Origin: Cotesia glomerata
Lineage: Eukaryota > Arthropoda > Insecta > Hymenoptera > Braconidae
NCBI RefSeq assembly: GCF_020080835.1
Contig: NC_058162.1
Location: 23,901,885 to 23,965,884, forward strand
Length of the DNA stretch: 64,000 nucleotides
Reading direction: 5' to 3'
The stretch's first letter is position 1, and every line of letters begins with the position of its first letter. Below are positions 22,186 to 35,493 of the stretch, in pieces. The translations under genes were made by a program, and so were the position numbers. The notes beneath the pieces were generated by a model, which did not search any database, was not told the DNA's origin, and worked only from the letters and a program-made list of their open reading frames with translations.

Positions 22186-24004
22186 CACAGAAAAAAGGTT
22201 CACTTGAGCCAAGAAAATATTTTTCTTCCTAATTGTTTTCTTGAGCGAAGAAAAAAATTTTTTTTTACACAAGAAATTTCACTTATTCCAGTAAAATTAA
22301 TTCTCTTACTTTTAGAAATACGTATCTTGATCCAAGAAAATTTATTCAAGTCAAAACAATCTTGTTGTTTTGAGAAAATTCAGCCTTTGCTCCAAAAAAT
22401 TTATTTCTTGAAAGAAGTAAATTTTCTTGTCTTGAGAAAATTTCTCTCTTGCTCCAAAAAATTAAATATACAGATAAAAGTAAATTTTCATTAATATTTT
22501 TATTGATTAACATGTCAAATGGGAAGATCAAATATAATATTTCATCATTTCTTTTCATTCAATATGTATAATTGCACGCTAAAATAATATAAAATGAGTA
22601 TCAAATATTCAAGAGAAAAATTTTCTCAAGGTGAGAAAATTTTTTTCTGCGCTCCGGCCGGAAAGTGGCAACTTTCTGGCCGCTGCGCTAAACAAAGTTT
22701 CCACATTCCGACTACGTCGAGCAGAAAAATAGTATACACACCTTGGCCAGTAAATAAGAAAGCCTCAGATCACATGTTTATCAACCTCGGCTTCGCCTCG
22801 GCCAACAATTACATGTGATCTGAGACTTTTCTTATTTTACTGGCCTAGGTATGTAATATACTATTCTTGCTCTCTTAGCCGAAAGTACGCTCTTCCTGGA
22901 CGCACTTTACTCCAGGAAGAGCAACTTTTACGGCCTGCTCTAACGCATGCGCGCTACGCATATTTTCTGGCTCGGCAGCACAGAACCTCGCTTTCTTTCG
23001 TATTTTCGTGGCGCGACTAGCCTATACAGCGAGTTTCAACTGTATATATAACAGTCACAACATCGTCTGTATGTAACATGTCAGCGCATAAACTAGCCAA
23101 AAAATGTCAAAAAAATACAAATAATTTTTAACTAGATCATTGTTAATGAACTATTTAATAATAATACAGCAAAAATAATTTATATAAAAATTTTAGAAAA
23201 TAATATAAAAGTTTTGTAATTTTTATTTGCTTTCTTTTATATTTTGACAGCTAGTAAAGCAATATTTATAAAACAATCCATGTACTCTACAAGCTTCTAA
23301 TAATTTAATTTCAATCTTTCTTAGCCGTCTAATTAAAAACTAATTTTTAATCAACTTAAAAAAATTAATTTTGTTATTAAATCGAGTTTAAATATTTGTG
23401 ACGAGTTCTGTGCATGTTATCTCTCTTAATCAGAGCATTTGTTAGTAAACTTTAAAATAACTTATTTTTTTTATTTATTTATTAATTTTTACTTTTTTAT
23501 TATACCCGCCCCGACCAGCAAAACCTCGACTTCGCCTCGGCTTTGCAAAAGTCGGGCGGCGCCCCCCTCACGCCCGGCAAAACCTCGGCTTCGCCTCGGT
23601 TTTGCAAAACCCCTTCCACGGGGTTGCGTACTTTCGGCTGGAGAGCAAGAAAAATAGTATACAACCCATGACCTGAATGTTGGATGCCCTGACGTATGGG
23701 ATATGATGGCCGAGGCGTAGCCAGGAAATCCAACTTTCTGGCCTTGGGTCGTAATATACTATTTCTCAGCTGAAGTAAGTGGCGCTGCTTCCCTAAAGTA
23801 TCTAAAAATCTTGATCAAATATAAAAATTTATTGTATCAAGTATTTATGATAATTTGAATTAAGAAAAAATGACTTCCACCAAGAATAGAATTTCAAGAA
23901 AAATTTTTACTTCGACCAACACAACTTCGGTCTTCCTTCAGGCACCTGAAAATTTTCTTGAGCCAAGAATTTTGTTCTCCAGTCAAGAAATTTTTCTTTC
24001 TGTG
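22186..24004 (-). mobile_element. CACAGAAA-ended TIR element, copy B, interrupted
   Basis: The left end is CACAGAAAAAAGGTTCACTT and the right end CTTTCTGTG. It is in reverse orientation relative to copies A and C. It is split by a 1118-bp insertion at 22649-23766. Confidence 0.8.
22649..23766. mobile_element. Insertion with GC-rich hairpins (CCTCGGCTTCGCCTCGG)
   Basis: Comparison with copies A and C places this insert exactly between 'tttttttct' and 'cagctgaag'; TTTCT at both edges may be a target duplication. It holds two hairpins bounded by AATAGTATACA (22728-22865 and 23653-23764). CCTCGGCTTCGCCTCGG or close variants occur at about 22785, 23526 and 23584, twice followed by TTTGCAAAA. No transposase was found. 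Confidence 0.65.
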
Positions 24005-24104
24005 TATAAAAAAACTGATTTTGATTTTCGAGTAAAATATAGTAAATTTTAAAATTTAAGTATGGACCTTTTTTGTAGAGAGAAAAATTTTCCGAATTTT
24101 TTTG

Positions 24105-25871
24105 CACGGAAAAAAGTAAACTGTAATATTCACTCGGATTCCGGTTAATTTTTATAGTTTCAAACAGTAAAGCGGACATCGGGGTGGCAAAAATATAAAT
24201 ATTACAGAACTTAATGTAGAAAGTATAAAAGCCACAATTTATAATTTAATATCCAAAATAAGTGATTAGTAGCTGTCACTATAGTAAATAACGACTTTTT
24301 CATCTTAAAAAATTACAGTTTCAAACAGTAAAAATTGCTTTTTCAATATATAGTCCATATTATGAGGAGAAGGGGAACTCAGATGAAAGAGAAGGGGGTC
24401 TCATTCTGGGAGAATTTAACATTTGAAACCGTAAAAATTATACTATTAAAATATACACAGTAAAAAAATTTTCGTAAAATTTAACATAAAATTTTGTGTA
24501 GATGATTTTTTTACATAAAATTTATGTTAATTCTACACAAACTGTTTGTGTTGATCAATCCATCCATTTTTTAACACACTCAAGTGTTAATTCAAAGTAA
24601 AACTACACTTTTTTAATGTTACTGGCCAACCAACACAAAATTTATGTTAAAGAATACTCCCATTCGGTTGGTAGTATAAATAACACTTTTTAAATGTCAA
24701 TTCAATATAAAGGCTGTGTTGATGTTTTCTATAGTAACACAAATAATATGTTGAATTTACACAAAGATATGTTAAATTATGACGCCGCTCCGCTTTATTT
24801 TGCGCGGGATCTCGGGAGTACGAGCATAGTCACGTATGCCACACAAGATATTTAGACATGTGAATGTGATAGTCTCAACGTCATTTCAATTTGGTGGATT
24901 TTGATTTGTGTCATTACGTGAAATACTTAAATACAAAGTGAAAAAAAAAATTATTTTCCATTAATATATAATTAACGAGTTTATTAATAATTAATAATTA
25001 GAAATTAATACATCATTAATCCTATAATCATCTATTGCCACTGACTTGTAGTAAAAAAGCAACTATTGATTAAAATTAATTAATCACTATTTAAAAATTT
25101 TGAATTCTTTATTGAGTTCTTTAACTTTGTATTTGTGGGAAGCAATTTATTTTTTATTCAGAAATTAAAATCTATTTAAATTATTAATAAAACTCACAAA
25201 TTTGACAGCTGATCTGAGTAACACAAAGAAAATGTTAAAATCAACACTTTATTTGCGTTATGGATAACATTTAAGTGTGTAGAAATCCGAGAATCAGCCG
25301 ATGAAAGTCTTAACATATTTTTGTGTTACTTTTAACACAGAATTATGTTGATTTTATCAATACAAACAGTATGTGTAGAATTAACATAAATTTTGTGTAA
25401 AAAAATCATCTACACAAAATTTTATGTTAAATTTTACGAAAATTTTTTTACTGTGTACATTTTACCAGTTCAAGCAAGTCAATAATTATAGTTTGATTTT
25501 TAACGTTGCGTTTAAAATTTCCCATTTTACTTTGTAAATATTGACGTTGCTTGTATTAGAAATTTACTAACTTTATTTTATACTTATTACATATCATAAG
25601 ATCATTTTTTAGGTACGAAATGATAAATATCAAAGTCTGAATTCTTAATTATTATACTTTAACATTTTAGACATTTACATTAACAAGCGAATATTACTGT
25701 TTGAAATAGTATTTTCTTCCATGTAAAGAGTAAATTGTAACGTTTAAATGGTAAATATTATAAAGTGAAAAGTAAAATCACGAATTTACTGTTTGAAATG
25801 GTAATTTTTAGCAGTTGATCATTACTTATTATAAATCGACTGTTATTTATAACAGTTTACTTTTTTCCGTG
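24105..25871. mobile_element. CACGG-ended TIR element, interrupted
   Basis: The left end CACGGAAAAAAGTAAACTGT mirrors the right end AACAGTTTACTTTTTTCCGTG. About 770 bp of this element is interrupted by the element at 24454-25457. A related fragment lies at 4338. Confidence 0.75.
24454..25457. mobile_element. TIR element (~110-bp TIRs) nested in the CACGG element
   Basis: It starts TACACAGTAAAAAAATTTTC and ends with the exact mirror. TIRs run to about 24565 and from about 25345 and are nearly identical. The interior has a GC-richer patch at 24780-24850 but no open frame. Confidence 0.8.
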
Positions 25872-26379
25872 TGTGAGCCAAAATTTTGGAATTAAAATTG
25901 AAATATTTATATTTCTGGCCATAAAAAATTGTTCTTTATTTAAAATTTCAAATTTTGAGTAAAATATCAGAGATATTAAATTAAATTTCATACAAAAAAT
26001 GTCTCTTATAATTTTTACGTATTTTAAAGATTTAACTAAAAATTTTCTTTCTTCCTTTCTAAAAAACAAAATTCTAAACTTTCAGCTAAAAATTAATTTC
26101 ATAAGAATAGAGGAAGTATGTTAAGTTAAAAAATGATCGGGGTCATAAACTTAGAGTGGCCTTAAATTTTAACGCCCTTGTAACTCCCACCGAGTTAAAT
26201 AATTTGAAAAAAGGGACCAACTAAATAATAAATAATAAATAATAAATAATGAGAAGGTAATAGAAGAAGAAGAACAAAAATAAAAAAAGAGGGGAGAGGA
26301 CAGGAGAAGGGGTTGGATGTAAATTATTGAAAAATATCGGTGGTCTGGTAACAACTTCCTTTAATCTTGAGAAATAAAT

Positions 26380-26790
26380 TATAATATTTATAGTTACGAG
26401 TTACTATGTTTCACTTTGGTATTCCGCTGACCGTGAAAAGAGAGTTACGAGTTTGGCGAATATGAGGAGGACGGTGTAAAAGTTAAAGAACGTTGAGAAA
26501 GTGTGTGTGTCTTTTATGTGTGTGTGGGTTATTTTGTGCGCTTTAGAACTAAACGCAGAACGGTCACAAATAGTTGGCTCGGTTTGTGTTATATATGTAG
26601 TTACAGTTTGGGAGTTTTCGGAGTTCGGAGCAAGTCACATTCTGAGTCATACACACTTAACTCGTATGTCGTCTGAGCACGTACAACAAGTCTTTATGTC
26701 AAATTTTAATAATAATATCAACCGCAAAGCGTTATATAGTAATTATCACGGTTAAATAAATATTTACTTGGAACTCCTTCGGTTATTTTA
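26380..26790. promoter_or_regulatory. GC-richer non-repetitive island
   Basis: Unique-looking sequence with TG-rich words. No domain is recognisable in the open frame at 26501-26755. A GTAAAT donor-like site occurs on the minus strand near 26765. It could be a non-coding exon or an enhancer. Confidence 0.2.
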
Positions 26791-27544
26791 GAATTTGTTT
26801 TTCCTTTGTTCTTTTTTTATATTTAATATTATTTATTGTATGTAATAATAATTAATAATAATTATAATAATAGAAGGTAAAAATTTTTGGAGCAAATGAT
26901 TTTTAATTGCAATTTTGGAAAAAAATATTTATATATTTTTTATAAATAAAAATAAAAAATTGTTTTTTGTTTAAAAATTATAAATGCGTACTTAGAAATA
27001 AAAAATTGATAAAACTTTTTTCGACTTTGATATAACAAATTTTTAATATTATAAAATAATTGCAAAATTATTTTTTTTTATTTTTAAATTATTCGCGAAT
27101 TGAATTTTGTATTAAACTAAAATAAAAAATGGTTGTTTTAATAAAATTTCAAATTCATACTTTAAGATGATAAATTAATCGTTTGAAATAAGAAATTTTT
27201 ATATTTTAAAATAATTGCATAGATTTATTTTTATTCCTACAAGTTGCATTTTTTTTATTAATTCTTTCTATAATAATTTATTTGTTTAAAAATTCAGAAA
27301 ATTGCCGTAAAAAAGTTAATTTCAGTAAAATTTAAGTAATTAATTTTATTTAATTAGAGGTAGTAATGTTAATAATTTATTATTTTTAATTTTTTACGTC
27401 AGGATTTATCAACAAGACTTTAAAACAAAATAATATTTATGAAAATTAGATTCGATGTTCCAAAGTTAAATTTTTAGAAAAATATGATTAATATTTACAA
27501 AGTTAATCTTCAAATAAATTATTCGAAGCATTTGTTAGTAATTT
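26791..27544. other. Intergenic AT-rich DNA, no feature seen
   Basis: Low-complexity A/T sequence only. Confidence 0.6.
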
Positions 27545-29458
27545 GGCATTTGAAACTTGTTGAAGCTAAATAAAAATTTATTTAGTGTAAAAATTCCGTA
27601 CTTGAATATTTTTCGGATTAAAATTCATAAATTAACTCCGGAACTACTCCACTGAAAAAAACTCCAGATTTACTCCGTATTTATTGTTTTTTATTTTTTA
27701 TTTAAGTGATGGCAGTCAAAATTCACTTCTGATTTCTTACAATGAAATTGTAATAATAATAATTTAAAAAAAATTCAGAATTATCAATATTGTTATTATT
27801 ATTATTGAATTTTTGGACGATCAATAATGATAACAAAAAAATAATAATTTTTTTTTAATTTACAGTTTTTATTATTGTTATTAAAATTTTTTTATTATTA
27901 ATCTTAATAGTGATTATAATATTGGAAATTTTCAAAAATTTTTTATTATTTATATTATTATTATAATAATAATAATTATCATTAAAAAGATTGTCAAAAA
28001 ATAAATCTGGTGGCATTTAAAATTTGTTGAAGCTAAATAAAAATTTATTTAGTGGAAAAACTCCATACTTGGATATTTTTCGGATTAAAATTCTCAAATT
28101 AACTCCGGAACTACTCCACTGAAAAAAACTCCAGATTTACTCCGTATTTATTGTTTTTTATTTTTTCTTCAAGTGATGGCAGTCAAAATTCACTTCTGAT
28201 TTTTTACAATGAAATTGTAATAATATTAATATTTAAAAAAATCAGTATTATTATAATTAAATACAGAAGGAAGAATATATAAGAAAAGAAGAAACAAAAA
28301 AACGAAAAATAAAGAAATAAGAAAGGAAAAAAAAAGAAGATGGTTATAGATATATTATATATATAAAGGATATGGGTATAGGGTGCGAGGAAGGCTCTTG
28401 CCCGGGGCTCCTGTCTTTCATCGATTGATGAGCACTCGTTCCAACCAATTATTGTTATTCTGATTACATAATAAGCCCAATCGAGCTTGAAAGAGGAAAA
28501 GAGGGAAGGAGAGGGAGAGATTGTTTAAAAAAATTTGTATGTGTGTTCGCACACACAGAACGATCGATTCCTACTAACTCTTCGGAAGTGGAGGTACGCA
28601 GTTGAAGTCAAAGTCGGAGTCGGAGTCGGAGGTTCGAAGTATAATTCGCAAAAGGGCTCGGCGAACCCGGTTCCGCGAATTCTCCTGTAATCGATTCCGT
28701 CATGTCGCGGGACCACCCGGCACGGCCCTAATAAATAATAAATAAGTAATACATCGCTCGAAACAACCGCCGATCTGTCATGCGGGCATAACGCTGAAGA
28801 CACATGATCCACCATTACGTATGACATATATGTATTCCAATTCTATTTTATATAAATTTATATTTTGTAATTTTAGTAATTATTTTTGGAGATTATTTTG
28901 GACGCTTGTAGAATGGTCAGATGGAAGAAATCAAGTGAGCCAAGACATGATTTTAGTGAAGTAACACTTGGAAGGTGTCATCATTAAAATAAAGCTTTGC
29001 TCTGGATTAAGTATCGAAATGTTCAGCCGGTGGAAGAGGGTCTTCGGAATCAATTTTCGTTACATGATATTTTACTAAAGAATAGAAGTTTTTTTTGCTC
29101 TTTTTTCAACTCTTTTTTTGACAGGTAGGTAGTTTAGAAAGTTAGATTAAGGATATTTTACGATTCAATAATTTTTTGGAATTTATTTTGTGATAATAAT
29201 AATGAGCTGTAAAAAAAATCAAGTGAATTATGACTCCCATCGCTTAAAGAAGAAATAAAAAACTACAAGTATGGAGTAAATCTGGAGTTTTTTTCAGTGA
29301 AGTCATTCCGGAGTTAATTTACGAATTTTAACCCGAAAAATATCCAAGTACGAAGTAATTTATGAATTTTAATCCGAAAAATATCGGGTATGGAATTTTT
29401 ACACTAAATAAATTTTTATTCAGGTTCAACAAGTTTCAAATGCCATCAGATTTATTAT
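27545..29458. repeat. Inverted repeat pair (~210 bp) plus an internal direct copy
   Basis: The block at 27545-27780 ('ggcatttgaaacttgttgaa', 'aactccggaactactccact') is repeated directly at 28013-28250 and inverted at 29239-29455. The outer pair bracket about 1.5 kb that includes the GC-richer island at 28370-28830. It may be a TIR element with captured sequence, or dispersed copies of one repeat. Confidence 0.6.
28370..28830. promoter_or_regulatory. GC-rich island, candidate regulatory DNA or non-coding exon
   Basis: Complex sequence with CpG-containing words ('gctcggcgaacccggttccg', 'gtcgcgggaccacccggcac') and a (GGAGTC)n stutter. The minus frame at 28525-28827 has no known domain. It lies inside the inverted repeat pair. 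Confidence 0.25.
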
Positions 29459-29484
29459 AATAATAATATAAATTATTATAATAA

Positions 29485-30555
29485 TCTATATTATTAAAAG
29501 AATAAGAAGAATTTTGTATCCAGGATAGTCATATGATAAAATCGATTATTTTTAGTGAAATTTAGTGTTATTGCAAAGGCCTTAACTTAAATTTATGCCT
29601 TTTCAAGGTTTCATATAATTCTCACCGATAGTCAATTTATTATAAGTATTTAGGCTGTATTAAAAAATGCTCTATTTCTAGATACATATTTAAGAAATGA
29701 CCTTGTATCTTGTGAACCATTGACATTTTTAAAGATATAAGCTCATCCCGATGTTACACTCATCGAGACCTTTCATTTGAGTACCCACATCAATTTTTCA
29801 TATATTTCATATATTTATATATATTATATATATGTATATATGAAAAATATATTAAAAATGCAAGTGGGTACTCAAATGAAAGCTCTTGATGAGTGTAACA
29901 TCAGAATGAGCTTATATCTTTAAAAACGTCAATAGTTAAGAAAGTAGAGTGCAATTTAACAAATATCTTGTGAACCATTGACATTTTTAAAGATATAAGC
30001 TCATCCCGATGTTACACTCATCGAGACCTTTCATTTGAGTACCCACATCAATTTTTCATATATTTCATATATTTATATATATTATATATATGTATATATG
30101 AAAAATATATTAAAAATGCAAGTGGGTACTCAAATGAAAGCTCTTGATGAGTGTAACATCAGAATGAGCTTATATCTTTAAAAACGTCAATAGTTAAGAA
30201 AGTAGAGTGCAATTTAACAAATATCTTGTGAACCATTGACATTTTTAAAGATATAAGCTCATCCCGATGTTACACTCATCGAGACCTTTCATTTGAATAC
30301 TCACATCAATTTTTCATATATTTATATATATATATTATATATATGTATATATGAAAAATATATCAAAATGCATGTGGGTACTCAAATGAAAGCTCTTGAT
30401 GAGTGTAACATCGGGATGAGTTTATATCTTTAAAAATGTCAATAGTTAAGGAAATACAGTACAATTCAACAAAAGTCATTATTTAATAAAGCAAAGTTTT
30501 ATTTATTTATAGTTCAAAAGTCAAGGCAGTCACATAGTGACTGCAAGGTTGCTAG
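29485..30555 (+). mobile_element. Helitron copy 3, with three hairpin units
   Basis: It starts TCTATATTATTAAAAGAATA after A and ends GCAGTCACATAGTGACTGC, AAGGTTG, CTAG (30552-30555) before T. Three tandem units of about 257 bp begin near 29707, 29964 and 30222, the first two almost identical. There is no protein coding sequence. Confidence 0.85.
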
Positions 30556-30749
30556 TAATAACATTAATAATAAAAAAATTTGAATAACAATAATGATAAC
30601 TCTTCTTTAAATAGTTCTTTAAATAATTCTTTTTTTCAATAAAAAAAAAATTTACTGTAGGGATTATTATTATTATCATTCAAATTATCAAATCAATAAT
30701 AATAATAATATGTATAAGTAGTAGATTGTCGATCTGAACTAAACTATTC

Positions 30750-30970
30750 AAAAAAAAGAAGAGAAGAAATATAAAAGAAAGAAGGAAGGGCTCGATCAAA
30801 GTTAAACGTAATCGCCCGATAATCGGCAGAGGTAATTGCCGGCGCTCCGAAAATTTCGCCACGATCCTATCCCTCGTTATACATATGTGAAACGATAATT
30901 CTGTTATCGCTCTTAATAATAGGTTTCCAAAGCATCCGATCTTACTTTCAATCTCGTAATATCTTCCTTG
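30750..30970. promoter_or_regulatory. Short complex island, candidate cis-regulatory DNA
   Basis: Non-repetitive sequence with TAAT and CGATAA words ('cgcccgataatcggcagagg', 'aacgataattctgttatcg'). The small minus frame at 30680-30862 is unconvincing. Confidence 0.2.
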
Positions 30971-31584
30971 TATTTAATAAGCGAATTATTTTTTATTGAC
31001 GACATCAAAGTCAAGTATCGTGTGCTTATCAAACTAAGACTACCATCATCATATCAGCTTAGTCGCTGAAAACTCTAAAGATATTACGTGTTAAATCGTT
31101 CACTTTATTTAATCTTTACAGATTTTATTTTTCCTTCTTATTAATTTAAATGTATTCTTCCATAAATAATTTTTTTGTTTTTTTTTACAATTGCATGAAG
31201 ATTATTAGAAAGACGACACTGAAATTTACATGAAGTCAATTTACATTAAGACTTCGCGATGTGATCAGAAGAGTCAAGAACGAAATTAAAGATTATTTTT
31301 TATAACCGGTGGCTGTTGTCCCGCCTATTTAAGGTCGTAAAAAATGTTACAAAAAAAATTTTTTTTTCGCCAGTTAATGGAAGATGTTGATTAAAGATTC
31401 AAAAAGTAACTTCCTTTTATCGGAGATATCTTGTTAATTGCTTTTTGTAATTTATGGTCACAGTTTTGTTTTTTTTTTTTTTGGTATGAAAAATTGTTGA
31501 AGCAATTAAAAAGTTATTATTGATTTCCATTACTTGATTAATGAAGATGTGTTTTAAATTTTATATTGATTGGAAATTAATAAT
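30971..31584. other. Intergenic AT-rich DNA, no feature seen
   Basis: No coding frame, splice pair or repeat boundary recognised. Confidence 0.5.
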
Positions 31585-34040
31585 TTTGGAGTTCCGTAAC
31601 TTCTTAAATTCAATAGTCCATTAAATTTTTTTTTTCAATAGTCCATTAATAAAAATTCTATTGATAGAATTTACTGAAGTTCTGTAAGCTCTAAAATCCA
31701 TTAAAATTTTTTTTAATAGTCCATTAATATAAAATTCTGAAGTTCCATTAGTCCAATAGTCTATTAAGTAGACTTTAACTAATTAAATTTGGTGGAGATT
31801 TACAAGCTCAAAAATCCATTAAAATTTTTTTAATAGTCTATTAAGAAACATTCCATTAATATGAAGTTCTGGAGCTCCATTAATTCAGTAGTCTATTAAT
31901 CACATTTTTAGTAATAAAATTTATTGGAGTTCTCCAATAAAATTTATTGGAGTTCTATAAGTTGAAAAATTTTTTTAGTGATCTATTAACAAATTTTCCA
32001 TTAGCAAAATCTGTGGAGTTCAATCAATTCAATAGTCTATTGGAATTTTTTTTTAATGGTCCATTAATATAAAATTCTGGAGTTCCATTAGTTCAATAGT
32101 CCATTAATCAGAATTTTACTAATAAAATTTACTAGAGTTCCATAAGCTTAAAAATTTATTAAAAATTTTTTTTAATGGTCTATTAACAAATTTTTGATGA
32201 ACAAAAATCTTTGGAGTTCCGTCAATTCAATAGCCCATTGAAATTTTTTTTTCAATAGTATATTAATAAGAGTTCTATTGATAAAATTTACTGAAGTTCT
32301 GTAAGCTCTAAAATCCATTAAAATTTTTTTTAATAGTCCATTAACATAAAATTCTGAAGTTCCATTAGTCCAATAGTCCATTAAGTAGGCTTTAACTAAT
32401 TAAATTTGGTGGAGATCTACAAGCTCAAAAATCTATTAAAATTTTTTTAATAGTCTATTAAGAAACATTCCATTAATATAAAGTTCTGGAGCTCCATTAA
32501 TTCAGTAGTCCATTAATTACATTTTTAGTAATAAAATTTATTGGAGTTCTATAAGTTGAAAAATTTTTTTAGTGATCTATTAACAAATTTTCCATTAGCA
32601 AAATCTGTGGAGTTCAATAAATTCAATAGTCTATTGGAATTTTTTTTTAATGGTCCATTAATATAAAATTCTGGAATTCCATTAGTTCAATAGCCTATTA
32701 ATCAGGTATTCACTAGAGTTCTATAAGCTTAAAAATTTATTAAAAATTATTTTTAATCGTCTATTAACAAATTTTTCATAAAGAAAAATCTTTGGAGTTA
32801 ATTCAATAGTCCATCGAAAATTTTTTTTCAATAGTCTATTAATAAGAGTTCTATTGATAAAATTTACTGAAGTTTTATAAGCTCTCAAATCCATTAAAAT
32901 TTTTTTTAATAGTCCATTAAGAAACGATCTATTAATATAAAATTCTGGAGTTCCATTTATTCAATAGTCTATTAATTAAATTTTTACTAATAAAATTTAT
33001 TGGAGTTCTATAAGCTCTGAAATCCATTAAAATGTCTCTTAATAGTCCATTAACAAACATTCCATTGATATAAAATTCTGGAGTTCCATTATTTCAATAG
33101 TCCATTAAGCAGGTTTTTACTAATAAAGTTTGTTGAAGTTCTACAAGCTCAAAAATTTATTAAAACTTTTTCTAATGGTCTATTAACAAATTTTCCGTTA
33201 GCAAAAAGTTTTGGAGTTCCATAAATTCAAGAGTCAATTAAAAATCTTTTAATAGTCTATTAATAAGAGTTCTGTTGATAGAATTTATCGGATTTCTATA
33301 AGCTTTGAAAACCCATTAAAATGTCTCTTAATAGTCCATTAAAAATATTCCATTAATATAAAATTCTGGAGTTCCATTAGTTCGATAGTTCTAATAGTCC
33401 ATTAATCAGATTTTTACTAATAAAATTTAGTGGAGTTCTATAAGCTCAAAAATTCATTAAAACATTTTTTTAATGGTCTATTAAAAAACTTTCCATTTAT
33501 AAAAATCTTTGGAGTTCCATTAATTCAATAGTCTATTAATTTTTATCAACTAAAAAAATTTCCATTATCAAAAAAGTATTTGAAAATTTTATAATTACAA
33601 TTTTATGGACTTCCATTAGTTGAATGGTCTATGCAAAAAATTTTAATAGTCTATTAATAAAATTTCCATTAATGGAAAATTATATTTTAATTTTAAATCA
33701 TATTTTAAAAAATTTTAACTCCATTATTTATAATTGAAATAAATAGTCCATTGATATTTTAGAGTTCTATTAATTCAATAGTCCATTACCAAAATTTCAA
33801 TTTAAAATAAAAATTTCATTAATAAAAATTTATAAAGTTTTTTAGTTTTATAACCAATCAAAAGAAATTTGGAGTTCCATTAAATTAATAGTCTATTAAA
33901 ATTTTAAATAATTTTATTTATATAAATTTTTGGAGTTCCAAATTTGTTAAATAGTCCATTAAAAAAATTTCTATGAATAAAAATTCAACTAATTAAAATC
34001 TTAAAATTTCTATTAATTGAATAGTTAATTAAAAAAAATT
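31585..34040. repeat. Complex tandem repeat with higher-order period ~600 bp
   Basis: Words such as 'ggagttccatta', 'caatagtccatta', 'aaaatttattggagttcta' and 'aagctcaaaaatccatta' recur throughout. Whole blocks recur: the segment at about 31635 returns near 32250 and 32828. Copies decay towards the right end. Confidence 0.8.
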
Positions 34041-34439
34041 CAATTAATTTTTAAAAATATAAATTTTCCCAAAAATTATCTTAAAACTATTTAAAAATAA
34101 AAATTAAGGAATTTAAAAATCCAACAGTCAATAAAAAACCACAAAAATGTTTAAATAATTTATTATTTATTTTTTGACGTTAACAAATAATTAATTTAAT
34201 TATATTAATCAATATCTTACTCTATAAATGTACATTTAATTTAAATTGCCATAAATACAGTCGAAATAATAATATAATAGGTATTTTTATTTTTTTTCAA
34301 TTTTTTTTAAATATATCTACCACTAAAGGACCTTAAAAATAAATATTAAAAGGTTAAAAATAAGTAATAAAAACTCCTTTTTTTACAATTGGTATGTACA
34401 GTTTATTAAGGGTAATTAATTAATGTAAATTTAGATTTA

Positions 34440-34900
34440 GATTTATATTATCCTTAGGTAGGGTCGGTAAGTACGAGGGTGTCCAGGAGAGGAAGATTAC
34501 ATTAAATTTATCTTTCCAATTCATTTAATTATTTATTCAATAAAATACTAACTAAATAATGATTAATCGTAAATCGGTAATTAACTTAATTAATTAAGTA
34601 AGCATTCACCCCTAGCCTCATTGCTTCGTCATATTAATAATATCTTTCTTCTCTATTAATTTATAATTTATAATTATAAAGTATGTTCTTCAAAATAAAT
34701 CCAGTAAAATATTAATTCATCGTCAATAAAAACCTTTTATAATGGTGAAGTGCGTGAGTGAACTAGTGGAGCCTCCAACGTTCCGTAAAATAATTATTTA
34801 TTTAGGTAATTAATTACAGACGTCGGAGGCTAGGAAGTAACCAGCGGTAATGTATCACATGTATGTAGCATCCATCGTTAATGACTATTTATCGACACTG
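34440..34900. promoter_or_regulatory. Complex island, candidate cis-regulatory DNA
   Basis: Patches at 34450-34500 and 34740-34910 are unique-looking, with TAATTA words, 'cacatg' and 'gacgtcgg'. No open frame with a domain. Confidence 0.2.
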
Positions 34901-34910
34901 CGACGTTATC

Positions 34911-35490
34911 GATATAACCAAATTCTTTTTTAACTCTTCAATTCATTACTTTGGAACTTGGCGCATAACGCGGAAAAAATTTAAGTGGAAAAATTATATT
35001 AATTTTTTGAGTAAAAAAATGTCCCTTGTAGAAAAACTGCAAGTATTACATTTCTCATTGTAATAATTGAGATTATTTTTGTAATAATACTATTATAATT
35101 AAAAAATAGCTAATTTTACCGTTTAGAATGTATTTTTATTGAAACTGGAAGTTAGTTTTTATTTTTTAACTGTTTTTTATTAAACAAATAATTAGTTAAT
35201 AATTAAAATTTAAAATTTTCATTTTTTTTATGCATTTTTAGTCCGTAAATTAACAAAAAGTCTTAGTAAAAATTAAAATGATCAAAGATTTGACTTGAAT
35301 AAAGGAAAGAAATTCTTGAATCAAGTAAAATTTATTTAATCCAAGAAAAATTTCTTAGTTTAAGAATTTTTCAACTCAAATCAAGAAGAATTTCTTCAAA
35401 ATTATTTACTTGATTCAAGTTAATTTTTTTTTGTGTAGATATCAACGTTTTCATTGATAAGGTCCCATGCAAAAAAGAAAAATGAAAAAA
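34911..35490. other. AT-rich DNA with a TTTCTT/AAGAAA repeat end
   Basis: 35275-35436 is rich in 'attcaag' and 'aagaaatt' words and ends 'caagttaattttttttttgtg', like one end of the CACAG family. Otherwise no feature. Confidence 0.35.
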
Positions 35491-35493
35491 TTA

